Part shown: positions 32,727 through 40,632 of the stretch, in pieces
How the letters are laid out: each line of letters opens with the position of its first letter
How positions within the stretch are numbered: the stretch's first letter is position 1
Notes under the pieces: generated by a model
What the model was told of the DNA's origin: nothing
Databases searched by the model: none
Seen by the model: only the letters and a program-made list of their open reading frames with translations
Made by a program: the position numbers and the translations under genes
Origin: Parvibaculum sp035325945
Lineage (GTDB): Bacteria > Pseudomonadota > Alphaproteobacteria > Parvibaculales > Parvibaculaceae
Assembly (NCBI RefSeq): GCF_035325945.1
Contig: NZ_DAOKYX010000003.1
Coordinates: 62,001 to 126,000, forward strand
Reading direction: 5' to 3'
Length of the DNA: 64,000 nt

Positions 32727-33530
32727 ATGCAGAACGCATTCAAGGACAAGGTGCTGGCGGGCAAGGTCGCCTTCGTCGCCGGCGCGTCGAGCGGCATCAA
32801 TCTCGGCATCGCCCAGCATTTCGCGCGGGCGGGTGCGAGCGTCGCCATCATCAGCCGCAGTCATGAGAAGATCACGGCGGCCGCGAAGACGATCACCGAC
32901 GAGGGCTTCCCCGCCATCGGCATCGCCGCCGATGTGCGCGACTTCGCCTCGGTGGACGGCGCGCTCAAGGCCGCGCATGACCGCTTCGGCAAGATCGACA
33001 TCGTGCTCTCGGGCGCCGCCGGAAATTTCGTCGCGCCCGCGCTCGGCATGTCGTCCAACGGTTTCAAGACGGTCGTCGACATCGATCTCATCGGCACGTT
33101 CAACGTGCTGCGCGCCTCCTTCCAGTATCTCAACCGGCCGGGCGCCTCGCTCATCTCGATCACGGCGCCGCAGGCGGTCAATCCATCGATGTTCCAGGCG
33201 CATGTCTGCGCGGCGAAAGCGGGCATCAACATGCTGACCAAGTGCCTGGCGATGGAGTGGGGCCCTGCGGGCGTTCGCGTCAACGCGATCTCGCCCGGAC
33301 CCATCGCGGAGACGGAAGGCATGGCCCGGCTCGCGCCGACGCCGGAAATGGAGGCGGCGGTGAAGAAGCGGCTGGCGCTGCGCGATTACGGCACCAAGAC
33401 CGACATCGCGGATACGGCGCTTTTCCTTTCGACCGAGAACGCCAGATACATCACCGGCGCCATCATCGACGTCGATGGCGGCACGACGCTCGGCGATGCA
33501 AGCGCCGATGCGCTGGCGGGGTTCAACTGA
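32727..33530 (+). CDS. 2,4-dienoyl-CoA reductase-like short-chain dehydrogenase
   Basis: A 267-residue SDR with 'VAFVAGASSGINLGIAQHFA' for NADP binding. 'LSGAAGNFVAPALGMSSNGF' matches the AAGNF signature of mitochondrial/peroxisomal-type 2,4-dienoyl-CoA reductases. 'EWGPAGVRVNAISPGPIAET' is typical of that clade. The usual SDR YxxxK is replaced by VCAAK, as this subfamily does not use the canonical Tyr, but the Lys is kept. It would reduce dienoyl-CoA intermediates with NADPH so that polyunsaturated fatty acids can enter beta-oxidation. A crotonase gene follows 35 bp downstream. Confidence 0.85.
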   Translation: MQNAFKDKVLAGKVAFVAGASSGINLGIAQHFARAGASVAIISRSHEKITAAAKTITDEGFPAIGIAADVRDFASVDGALKAAHDRFGKIDIVLSGAAGNFVAPALGMSSNGFKTVVDIDLIGTFNVLRASFQYLNRPGASLISITAPQAVNPSMFQAHVCAAKAGINMLTKCLAMEWGPAGVRVNAISPGPIAETEGMARLAPTPEMEAAVKKRLALRDYGTKTDIADTALFLSTENARYITGAIIDVDGGTTLGDASADALAGFN

Positions 33531-33565
33531 AGCGCGGGCAGACGCGCATTTGACGGGAGGAGCAG

Positions 33566-34387
33566 ATGCAGGGGGGAATCAAGATCGCGCCCGCGGACTT
33601 CCAGTGCGTGCGCTACGAAGTCTCGGACCATGTCGCAACGCTGACGATCGACCGGCCGGACAGGCGCAACGCGCTCAACCGCCGCGCTTATGACGAGATC
33701 GAGGCCGGTTTCCGCGCGGCGGCGGCCGATGCGGAAGTTCGATGCGTCATCGTCACCGGTGCCGATCCGGCTTTCTGCTCCGGCGAGGATGTGAAGGAGA
33801 TGATGACGGGCGAGGAGCGCGACAGGAGCGTCGCGCGCCTCACCAGCGTCAGGCCGGAACCCACGCCCGCCGCCGTCGCCGCTCTCGAATGCGACAAGCC
33901 CGTCATTGCGGCTGTCAATGGCGCGGCGGTCGGCTGGGGCATGGAGCTTGCGCTCTTCGCCGATATCCGCATCGCTTCCGAAAATGCGAAGTTCGGCGAG
34001 ATCTTCATCAAGCGCGGGCTCATCTCCGATGTGGGCGGCCTCTGGCGGCTGCCCGCCATTGTCGGCCCGGCGAAGGCGGCGGAGCTTCTCTTCACGGGCG
34101 ACATCATCGATGCCGCCGAGGCGTTGCGGATCGGCCTTGTGAGCGAGGCCGTGCCGCATGGCGAACTCATGGAGCGGGCGCGCGCGCTGGCGGGGCGCAT
34201 CGCCGTCAATCCGCCGCTCGCATTGCGCTTCATGAAGGAAGGGCTCAGGCGCACGAGCTATGGCGATCTGCGCGAGATCGGGGGCTGGGTCTCCGGCACT
34301 CTGGGCAAACTCTTCCAGACAGAGGATCATCGCGAGGGCGTGAGAAGCTTTCTGGAAAAGCGCGCGCCGGTATTCAAAGGCAAGTAG
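33566..34387 (+). CDS. Enoyl-CoA hydratase/isomerase family (crotonase)
   Basis: A 273-residue crotonase-fold enzyme with 'TLTIDRPDRRNALNRRAYDE', the oxyanion stretch 'GADPAFCSGEDVKEM', and 'AVNGAAVGWGMELALFADIR', which keeps the first catalytic Glu. The second catalytic Glu of enoyl-CoA hydratase is absent: 'AKFGEIFIKRGLISDVGGLW' has Phe there. It has Asp in place of the usual Gly (SDVGG), the position used as a catalytic acid in dienoyl-CoA isomerases. An isomerase role is therefore plausible, supporting the dienoyl-CoA-reductase-like gene upstream. GGAGGAGCAG precedes the ATG. Confidence 0.82.
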   Translation: MQGGIKIAPADFQCVRYEVSDHVATLTIDRPDRRNALNRRAYDEIEAGFRAAAADAEVRCVIVTGADPAFCSGEDVKEMMTGEERDRSVARLTSVRPEPTPAAVAALECDKPVIAAVNGAAVGWGMELALFADIRIASENAKFGEIFIKRGLISDVGGLWRLPAIVGPAKAAELLFTGDIIDAAEALRIGLVSEAVPHGELMERARALAGRIAVNPPLALRFMKEGLRRTSYGDLREIGGWVSGTLGKLFQTEDHREGVRSFLEKRAPVFKGK

Positions 34388-34407
34388 GACGGAGAGAGAC
34401 GGGCGGC

Positions 34408-34764
34408 ATGGCGCTTTTTTTCGATCAGGAGTGGTTCGACCGGAAACTCGCGGCCAAGGGGCTGACACGCGACAGCGTGGCAGCCGGGCTTCGCATCAGC
34501 CGGGGCGAGGTCGATGAGGTCTTCAAGGATCAGCGCGAGCTTTCGCCCAACGAGGTGGCCATGCTGGCGCGGCTGATGGGCGAGCCGCTGAGCGAGGTCG
34601 TCTCGCGGGCGGGCGTCGCGACACCCATGCCGCAACAGCAGAAGGCGCCCGACGACGGCGCCGTGCTCGCAAAGCTCGAGGAGATGGATCAGAGACTTCG
34701 CCGCATCGAGCGAGCGGTCGCCGATCTGCAATCGCTGATCCTTGCGACGCGGCCCGCGGGCTGA
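34408..34764 (+). CDS. Small helix-turn-helix protein with C-terminal coiled coil
   Basis: A 118-residue protein. Residues 10-65 read as a lambda-repressor-like helix-turn-helix: 'LTRDSVAAGLRISRGEVDEV' followed by 'ELSPNEVAMLARLMGEPLSE'. A Pro/Gln linker and an amphipathic coiled coil ('AKLEEMDQRLRRIERAVADL') follow, which may dimerise it. It begins 20 bp after the crotonase stop in the same direction, so co-transcription with the beta-oxidation pair is likely. It may be a regulator of that pair or of an unknown target. Confidence 0.65.
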   Translation: MALFFDQEWFDRKLAAKGLTRDSVAAGLRISRGEVDEVFKDQRELSPNEVAMLARLMGEPLSEVVSRAGVATPMPQQQKAPDDGAVLAKLEEMDQRLRRIERAVADLQSLILATRPAG

Positions 34765-34774
34765 AGCTCTCTAT

Positions 34775-35191
34775 TCAGAGATCCTTGTCGATTGTCCGTA
34801 TGCGGAGCGCATCAGCAAGAACGTCGGGGAGCATGTCGGCGGCGAGATAGGCGCTGGCCGCGCGCTGGCGCTTTCCTTCCTTGCGGAAGGGCGAGCGCGC
34901 CCAGGGGAAATGCTGATCTACATATTGCGCGAGGAAGCCGGCGGCGGGACGGAAGCCCGTCGTGGAGCGCTCGCGGGGCGCGCGCGCCTGACCTTGCATC
35001 CGCTCCGGTGCATTCTCGACTTCTTCGACGAAGCGCTCGGTCGTACGCAACTGCGTCGAGGGCAGTCTTTGCGGCGAACCGGCGCGCCTTATGGGCTCCA
35101 TGGTCGATGGCCTGCGATAAAGGACAGTTTCATGCTCCAGGTAAGCAAGAAGTCTGCCATATGAAGCCCGCTCGCGCCACGTCAAGGTCAA
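34775..35191 (-). CDS. Uncharacterised protein, convergent with the HTH gene
   Basis: A 138-residue, Arg-rich hypothetical. Residues 80-138 look more protein-like ('FLAQYVDQHFPWARSPFRKE' and 'AASAYLAADMLPDVLADALR', ending with 'IRTIDKDL'), and the overall charge suggests a soluble protein. It is convergent with the HTH gene (10 bp apart). The shadow frame on the plus strand is less convincing. No signal peptide, membrane helix or enzymatic motif is evident. Confidence 0.55.
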   Translation of the reverse strand: MTLTWRERASYGRLLAYLEHETVLYRRPSTMEPIRRAGSPQRLPSTQLRTTERFVEEVENAPERMQGQARAPRERSTTGFRPAAGFLAQYVDQHFPWARSPFRKEGKRQRAASAYLAADMLPDVLADALRIRTIDKDL

Positions 35192-35217
35192 TTAACCAGT
35201 TTTGTTAAAGCTTTAGT

Positions 35218-35238
35218 CGCCAAGAGACTTGGCGGAAT
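35218..35238. promoter_or_regulatory. Hairpin in the spacer upstream of the PAS-GGDEF-EAL gene
   Basis: CGCCAAG-AGA-CTTGGCG is a perfect 7-bp stem followed by GAATTTT. It lies in the otherwise empty 35192-35327 spacer and could be a terminator read on the plus strand or a leader element of the downstream gene. Confidence 0.4.
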
Positions 35239-35327
35239 TTTAAGACCTGTCAAGGAAACTGACCGCCTCTGTTGAGATTGCCCAGGATGGGTACACGGCC
35301 AGAAATGTCCGGTCAAAAAGCAGGCGA

Positions 35328-37097
35328 GTGAGGTCCCAGGTGGACGAGAAAGCGCAGACGGTTGCCCGGGAGGCCACGAGCCGCGTTTCACACAGCGACG
35401 AGCGTCCTGCGGAAGCGGGCGGATTTTCTGCGAGTGCTGTCAGCGCTGTCGGCGATGTGGCCTATCGCTGGACACTAGCGGACGACCGGATTCACTGGGG
35501 CGAGGGCGCCGAGGCCCTTCTTGGCATCGCGAACAAGGATGCCGTGGCGACGGGCCGCGCCTTCGGCGCCCGCTCCGTGTCTCAAAACGGTTCAAGCCGG
35601 TTCGATCTCGTCGCGCGCTCGCGCGAAAGCGATGGCGGCAGCGGCGTCCGCTACGAAATCGAATATCAGGTGGCTGACGATTATGGCGGCCTGCGCTGGA
35701 TCGAGGATCGCGGCCGCTGGTTCGCCGACGAGCAGGGCAGGCCCGAGGTCGCCATCGGCGTGCTGCGCGCCATCGATGAGCGGCGCGTGCGCGAGGAGCG
35801 GCTGGTGCGGCTCGCGACCTATGACGAGTTGACAGGGCTTCTCAACCGCATCCGCCTCAAGGAGGCGCTCGAGGATGTGCTGATCCAATCGGAAAACTCG
35901 CGCCAGACGGCGGCCTTCCTCCTTCTCGCGATCGACAATCTCGCGCTCATCAACGAGTCCTACGGTTTCGACGTGGGCGATGAGGTCATCATCGGCGTCG
36001 GGCAGAGGCTTTGCGGAATGGCGCGGCGGGTGGACGCGGTCGGCCGCTATTCGGGCAACAAGTTCGGGCTCGTGCTCAGGAATTGCGACAAGGATCGGCT
36101 CGCCTCGGTGACCGAGCGGCTGCTGACCTCGGTGCGCGATCAGGTGGTCACGACGTCGCGCGGGCCGATTTCGATGACCGTTTCGGCCGGGTGCCTTTCG
36201 CTTCCTTCCGATGCGCGCACCGTCGAGGCGGCTCTTGCTCATGCCGAGGAAGCGCTCACCGCATCCAAGGAGCTGCACCGCGACAGCTATGTCATCTACA
36301 CCCCGTCGCGCGAACGCGAAAAGGCGCGGCGCCGCAATCTCAGCCTGGCGGACGAGCTGGTCACGGCGCTGAACGACCGGCGCATCTGCCTTGCCTATCA
36401 GCCCATCGTCTCGGCGGCGACGGGCGAGGTTTCGATGCATGAGTGCCTCATCCGGCTCGTGCAGCCCGATGGCAGCATCAGCGCGGCGGGCAATTTCGTT
36501 CCCATCGCCGAGAAGCTCGGCCTGATCGGCCTGCTCGATTACCGTGCGATGGAGCTGACGCTCGAGACGCTGAGAGCACATCCGGCGCAAAGGCTGGCGC
36601 TCAATGTTTCGGGCCGCACCACGAACGATCGCATGTGGCTCGACACGCTGGTCGCGCAGCTTCGCGCCGAGCCCGCGCTTGCGCGCCGCCTCACCGTCGA
36701 GATCACCGAAACGGTGGCCATCCAGGACATGGAGGAATCGGTCGATTTCGTCGCGACCTTGCGCGATCTCGGCTGCCTCGTCGCGATCGACGATTTCGGC
36801 GCCGGCTACACATCGTTCCGCAATCTGAAGACGCTCGATGTCGACATGGTCAAGATCGACGGCTCCTTCGTGCAGAACCTCGCCGCGAGCCGCGACAACC
36901 AGTTCTTCGTGCGCACGCTGGTCGATCTCGCCCACAATTTCGATCTGCCGACGGTCGCCGAATGGGTCGGCAATGCGGAAGAGGTCGAGATGCTGAAGGG
37001 TTTCGGCGTCGACTATCTGCAAGGGTTCTTCCTGGGCGAGCCGATGCTGACGCTGCCCCAGGAAAACTCCGTTCTGCGCTTCGGCGCGAAGGCCTGA
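35328..37097 (+). CDS. PAS-GGDEF-EAL protein, GGDEF degenerate (c-di-GMP phosphodiesterase candidate)
   Basis: A 589-residue protein without membrane spans. A PAS/PAC-like sensor (about residues 45-155, ending 'GVLRAIDERR') is followed by a GGDEF-fold domain (about 160-325). Its active-site loop is 'RYSGNKFGLVL' rather than GGDEF, so cyclase activity is unlikely. The EAL domain (about 340-580) keeps the metal and substrate residues in 'HECLIRLV', 'LNVSGRT', 'EITETVAIQ', 'IDDFGAGYTSF' and 'VKIDGSFV'. The late motif reads AEWVGN, with Gly for the usual second Glu. Starts at GTG 35328 or GTG 35340 are possible. It probably degrades c-di-GMP in response to a PAS ligand. Confidence 0.85.
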   Translation: MRSQVDEKAQTVAREATSRVSHSDERPAEAGGFSASAVSAVGDVAYRWTLADDRIHWGEGAEALLGIANKDAVATGRAFGARSVSQNGSSRFDLVARSRESDGGSGVRYEIEYQVADDYGGLRWIEDRGRWFADEQGRPEVAIGVLRAIDERRVREERLVRLATYDELTGLLNRIRLKEALEDVLIQSENSRQTAAFLLLAIDNLALINESYGFDVGDEVIIGVGQRLCGMARRVDAVGRYSGNKFGLVLRNCDKDRLASVTERLLTSVRDQVVTTSRGPISMTVSAGCLSLPSDARTVEAALAHAEEALTASKELHRDSYVIYTPSREREKARRRNLSLADELVTALNDRRICLAYQPIVSAATGEVSMHECLIRLVQPDGSISAAGNFVPIAEKLGLIGLLDYRAMELTLETLRAHPAQRLALNVSGRTTNDRMWLDTLVAQLRAEPALARRLTVEITETVAIQDMEESVDFVATLRDLGCLVAIDDFGAGYTSFRNLKTLDVDMVKIDGSFVQNLAASRDNQFFVRTLVDLAHNFDLPTVAEWVGNAEEVEMLKGFGVDYLQGFFLGEPMLTLPQENSVLRFGAKA

Positions 37098-37107
37098 CCG
37101 CGCCCGC

Positions 37108-37761
37108 CTACTTCTTCGCCAGAGATTCGATCTGGGCCTGCATCGCCGCGACCTGGCGCTTCAGCTCCTCAAGCTCGCGTTCGCGCGCGGCGGGCTCGGC
37201 CTCTGTCCGGCTTTCGCTCTTGGGAGCGGGGGCATTGGCGGGGGGAGCCTTCGGCGCTTCGGCCTCCTCGCCGCGCTCGGTCTTCGGACGCGGAACGAAG
37301 GGCGAGAACATGCGCATGGCGCTGTCGAACATGGCGAAGTTCTGCCGGATCTGTTCCTCGAAATGGCCGAGCCGCGTGTTGCCGCCAAAGGCGGTGGCGA
37401 TCTTCGCGCGCAGTTTTTCCTGCTCGCGCGCGAAGGTGTCCATGCTCAGTTCCAGATAGGACGGGATGAAGCCCTGCAGGCTGTCGCCGTAAAAGCGGAT
37501 GAGCTGGCGCAGAAACTTGATCGGCAGCAGGTTCTGCCCGCTCTTGCCTTCTTCCTCGAAGATGATCTGGGCGAGAACCGAGCGCGTGATGTCCTCGCCG
37601 GTCTTCGCGTCATGAACGACGAAGTCCTGTCCCTGCTTCACCATCTCGCACAGGTGATCGAGCGTCACATAGCTCGACGTCGCGGTGTTGTAGAGGCGGC
37701 GGTTCGCATATTTCTTGATGACGATGACGTCATCTCCCGTGGATGCGGTTTTTTTTGCCAC
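37108..37761 (-). CDS. phaR: Polyhydroxyalkanoate synthesis repressor PhaR
   Basis: A 217-residue PHA granule-associated repressor. The N-terminal domain ('IKKYANRRLYNTATSSYVTL' and 'QGQDFVVHDAKTGEDITRSV') and the following 'IPSYLELSMDTFAREQEKLR' segment identify PhaR. The C-terminus is Pro/Ala/Glu-rich and coiled-coil-like. GTG 37761 is preferred because GGAGATGA lies at ribosome-binding distance; a longer ATG at 37794 is possible. PhaR represses phasin and its own gene until PHB granules titrate it. The divergent phaAB genes and an inverted repeat in between fit this role. Confidence 0.92.
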   Translation of the reverse strand: MAKKTASTGDDVIVIKKYANRRLYNTATSSYVTLDHLCEMVKQGQDFVVHDAKTGEDITRSVLAQIIFEEEGKSGQNLLPIKFLRQLIRFYGDSLQGFIPSYLELSMDTFAREQEKLRAKIATAFGGNTRLGHFEEQIRQNFAMFDSAMRMFSPFVPRPKTERGEEAEAPKAPPANAPAPKSESRTEAEPAARERELEELKRQVAAMQAQIESLAKK

Positions 37762-37891
37762 GGCTGGCTCATCTCCACTGAAAGCGGCCCGCATGTCGCG
37801 AAAATGCGCGCAATCGAGAGGTCGCCTGTTCCCGATGCGACCTCGCGAGCCTTAATCCCCCTGATTTCGTCATATTCTGACGCGGTATTGT

Positions 37892-37921
37892 TGCAATGCG
37901 CAAGCCCCACGTTGCATTGCA
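37892..37921. promoter_or_regulatory. Candidate PhaR operator
   Basis: TGCAATGC (37892-37899) and GCATTGCA (37914-37921) are perfect 8-bp inverted arms around a 14-base centre. They sit in the 262-bp spacer between phaR and phaA. TGC/GCA-rich motifs are known PhaR targets. They are 103 bp upstream of the phaA ATG and 131 bp from the phaR start. Confidence 0.6.
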
Positions 37922-38023
37922 CAGAAATCCGTTTACCGCTTCATTCCGCTGGGGCATTGTCGATGGATCTCGGGCCCGGCGCCGGGCGCACAGGGCCTCA
38001 GGGCAAATCCAGGGACAGGTATC

Positions 38024-39214
38024 ATGAGCAAATCCGAAACCGGTGTCGTCATCGTCGGCGCGGCGCGCACGCCCGTCGGCTCATTCAACGGAGCGCTGTC
38101 GAGCCTGCCGGCGCATGAGCTGGGCCGGATTGCCATAGACGCCGCGCTTGCCCGCGCAGGCGTTGAGAAGGGCGAGGTTTCCGAAGTCATCATGGGCCAG
38201 ATCCTGCAGGCCGGGCAGGGGCAGAACCCCGCCCGGCAGGCCGCCATCGGCGCTGGACTTCCCGTCGAGGTGCCGGCCTGGGGCGTCAACCAGCTTTGCG
38301 GCTCGGGTCTTCGCGCCGTCGCGCTCGGCTATCAGGCGATCGTCAATGGCGACAGCGAGGTGGTGGTCGCGGGCGGTCAGGAGAGCATGAGCCAGGCGCC
38401 GCACGCCGCCTATCTGCGCTCGGGCCAGCGCATGGGCGATGTGCAGTTCGTCGACACCATGCTCAAGGACGGGCTCTGGGACGCCTTCCATGGCTACCAT
38501 ATGGGGCAGACGGCCGAGAATGTCGCCGCGCGCTGGCAGATCACGCGCGACGAGCAGGACGCCTTCGCCGTCGCCTCGCAGAACAAGGCCGAGGCGGCGC
38601 AGAAGGCCGGCAGGTTCAAGGACGAGATCGTGCCGGTCACTATCAAGGGCCGGAAGGGCGATACGGTCGTCAGCGACGACGAGTACATCAAGCACGGCGT
38701 CACGCTCGATGGCGTGAAGGGCCTCAAGCCCGCCTTCCAGAAGGAGAACGGCACCGTCACCGCCGCCAATGCGAGCGGCATCAATGACGGCGCGGCGGCC
38801 CTCGTGCTGATGAGCGAGGAGCGCGCGCGCAAGGAAGGCCGCAAGGTGCTGGCGCGGATCGTCTCCTGGGCGCAGGCGGGCGTCGATCCCGCTGTCATGG
38901 GCACAGGCCCCATTCCTGCTTCGCGCGCCGCGCTCAAGAAGGCGGGCTGGTCGGCCGGCGATCTCGATCTCATTGAGGCGAACGAGGCCTTCGCCGCGCA
39001 GGCGATCGCGGTCAACAAGGATCTCGGCTGGGACACGGCGAAGGTCAATGTGAATGGCGGCGCGATCGCCATCGGCCATCCGATCGGTGCGTCGGGCGCT
39101 CGCGTTCTCGTCACGCTGCTTCACGAGATGGAAAAGCGCGACGCGAAGAAGGGCCTTGCCACGCTCTGCATCGGCGGCGGCATGGGCATCGCGCTCTGCG
39201 TCGCGCGGGATTGA
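38024..39214 (+). CDS. phaA: Acetyl-CoA acetyltransferase (PHB biosynthetic thiolase)
   Basis: A 396-residue biosynthetic thiolase. The acyl-accepting Cys92 is in 'QLCGSGLRAVALGYQA', 'GGQESMSQAPHAAYLR' is characteristic, His is in 'NVNGGAIAIGHPIGASGARV', and the second Cys is in 'LCIGGGMGIALCVARD'. It condenses two acetyl-CoA to acetoacetyl-CoA. It is followed 43 bp later by the acetoacetyl-CoA reductase and lies beyond the divergent PhaR repressor. Together they feed PHB synthase, which is not in this window. ATG 38024 is used. Confidence 0.95.
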   Translation: MSKSETGVVIVGAARTPVGSFNGALSSLPAHELGRIAIDAALARAGVEKGEVSEVIMGQILQAGQGQNPARQAAIGAGLPVEVPAWGVNQLCGSGLRAVALGYQAIVNGDSEVVVAGGQESMSQAPHAAYLRSGQRMGDVQFVDTMLKDGLWDAFHGYHMGQTAENVAARWQITRDEQDAFAVASQNKAEAAQKAGRFKDEIVPVTIKGRKGDTVVSDDEYIKHGVTLDGVKGLKPAFQKENGTVTAANASGINDGAAALVLMSEERARKEGRKVLARIVSWAQAGVDPAVMGTGPIPASRAALKKAGWSAGDLDLIEANEAFAAQAIAVNKDLGWDTAKVNVNGGAIAIGHPIGASGARVLVTLLHEMEKRDAKKGLATLCIGGGMGIALCVARD

Positions 39215-39257
39215 AGCATCGTCAGCACCGGACACCGGCAGCAAAAGGTTCCGACAC

Positions 39258-39983
39258 ATGAGCAGAGTTGCACTTGTCACGGGCGGCACGCGCGGCATCG
39301 GCCAGGCGATCTCGGTGACGCTGAAGGCGGCCGGATACAAGGTCGCTGCCAACTATGCCGGCAACGAGGCCGCCGCCGCAGCCTTCACCCGCGAAACGGG
39401 CATCCGGTCTTACAAATGGGACGTCGGCGATCATGAGGCTTGCGCCAGGGGCATCGCCGCGGTCGAGGCCGATCTCGGGCCCGTCGATATTCTCGTCAAC
39501 AATGCCGGGATCACGCGCGACGCGATGCTTCACAAGATGACGCCGCAGCAATGGCGGGAGGTGATGAGCGTCGATCTCGATTCGATGTTCAACATGTGCC
39601 AGCCCGTGGTCAACGGCATGCGCGAACGCGGCTTCGGGCGCATCATCAACATCTCGTCGATCAACGGCCAGAAGGGCCAGATGGGCCAGACGAACTATTC
39701 GGCGGCCAAGGCCGGCGTCATCGGCTTCACGCGCGCGCTGGCGCAGGAAGTCGCGAAGAAAGGCGTGACGGTCAACGCCATCGCGCCGGGCTATATCGAT
39801 ACGGAAATGGTATCGGCCGTTCCGCCGAAGGTTCTCGAGAGCATCATCGCCACGATCCCGGTCGGCCGTCTCGGCACGGCGGATGAGATCGCTCATTGCG
39901 TCGTCTTTCTCGCCGACGACAAGGCCGGTTTCATCACCGGCGCGACATTGACGGCGAACGGCGCGCAATACATCACGGGCTGA
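39258..39983 (+). CDS. phaB: Acetoacetyl-CoA reductase (PhaB)
   Basis: A 241-residue NADPH-dependent short-chain reductase. The cofactor motif is 'ALVTGGTRGIGQAISVTL', the catalytic Ser-Tyr-Lys set is in 'NISSINGQKGQMGQTNYSAA', and 'TEMVSAVPPKVLESIIATIP' and 'TGATLTANGAQYITG' are typical of PhbB. It reduces acetoacetyl-CoA to (R)-3-hydroxybutyryl-CoA for PHB polymerisation. It follows phaA with 43 bp between. FabG is the closest alternative, but the phaA and phaR context supports PhaB. Confidence 0.94.
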   Translation: MSRVALVTGGTRGIGQAISVTLKAAGYKVAANYAGNEAAAAAFTRETGIRSYKWDVGDHEACARGIAAVEADLGPVDILVNNAGITRDAMLHKMTPQQWREVMSVDLDSMFNMCQPVVNGMRERGFGRIINISSINGQKGQMGQTNYSAAKAGVIGFTRALAQEVAKKGVTVNAIAPGYIDTEMVSAVPPKVLESIIATIPVGRLGTADEIAHCVVFLADDKAGFITGATLTANGAQYITG

Positions 39984-39985
39984 TT

Positions 39986-40615
39986 TCAGCCCTTCGGCTT
40001 CTCCGCCTCTTCGCGCTCATAGCGCTCGGCGCGCGTCGGGTCGCCATGCTCGGGATAGACCCAGCTGTCCGGCGGGCCGACATCGACGTGAACGAAGGGG
40101 CGCTTCACCGGATAGAAGCCGGCGCCGCCCTTGCCGAGCTTTTTCGCCACGCGATAGATCATGCCGGGGTCGGAGAAATCCTGCGTGAGATCCATCGCCA
40201 TGCCGCGCATGTGGAAGCTCGATGGATCGACGCCGTCGGAATGCGCGGCGAGCCAGGCATTGGTGCTCTCCGAGCGAAAGCCGGACATGGTGTAGAGCGG
40301 CTGGGTCGATGGCGTGAGGCTGTCGATCTCCCAGAGCAGGTCGAGAAGCGCTGTGTGCATGCGCGTCGTCTCGCCGGTCCTGAGGTCGCGCATGAACCAG
40401 TCGATGCGCTTCAGCGCCTCGTCGATATAGGCGCCGTCCGCCCAATAGGTGATGTTGAGTTTCTCACCCGAATTGAGGCTCTGCATGTTGAGCGTGCGCT
40501 TGTAGGGCGCGGCTGCCTTGACGATGGCGGGGGCGGCAATGAGCCCCATGGCGCTTGCGCCCAGTGCGAGCGCGGCGCGCCGGGTGAGGGACTTTCCACT
40601 TCGTTTCGTCGTCAT
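39986..40615 (-). CDS. DUF882 / M15-like murein peptidase, Tat-type export signal
   Basis: A 209-residue exported protein with a twin-arginine signal ('SLTRRAALALGASAMGLIAA'). The DUF882/YcbK-type catalytic domain shows the zinc-ligand patterns 'SSFHMRGMAMDL' (HxxGxAxD) and 'RPFVHVDVGP'. Members resemble peptidase M15 and probably cleave peptidoglycan cross-links. It directly follows the polysaccharide deacetylase gene (17-bp gap to its chosen ATG, overlapping the earlier candidate start). The pair suggests cell-wall remodelling. Start 40615 precedes the Tat motif; an earlier ATG at 40636 is possible. Confidence 0.83.
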   Translation of the reverse strand: MTTKRSGKSLTRRAALALGASAMGLIAAPAIVKAAAPYKRTLNMQSLNSGEKLNITYWADGAYIDEALKRIDWFMRDLRTGETTRMHTALLDLLWEIDSLTPSTQPLYTMSGFRSESTNAWLAAHSDGVDPSSFHMRGMAMDLTQDFSDPGMIYRVAKKLGKGGAGFYPVKRPFVHVDVGPPDSWVYPEHGDPTRAERYEREEAEKPKG

Positions 40616-40632
40616 GGGCTTTCCGTCCTGCA

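Noticed and set aside
35192..35208. A third CtrA box, TTAACCAGTTTTGTTAA
   Set aside because: The half-sites are nine bases apart rather than seven and the orientation of the C-extended half is wrong.
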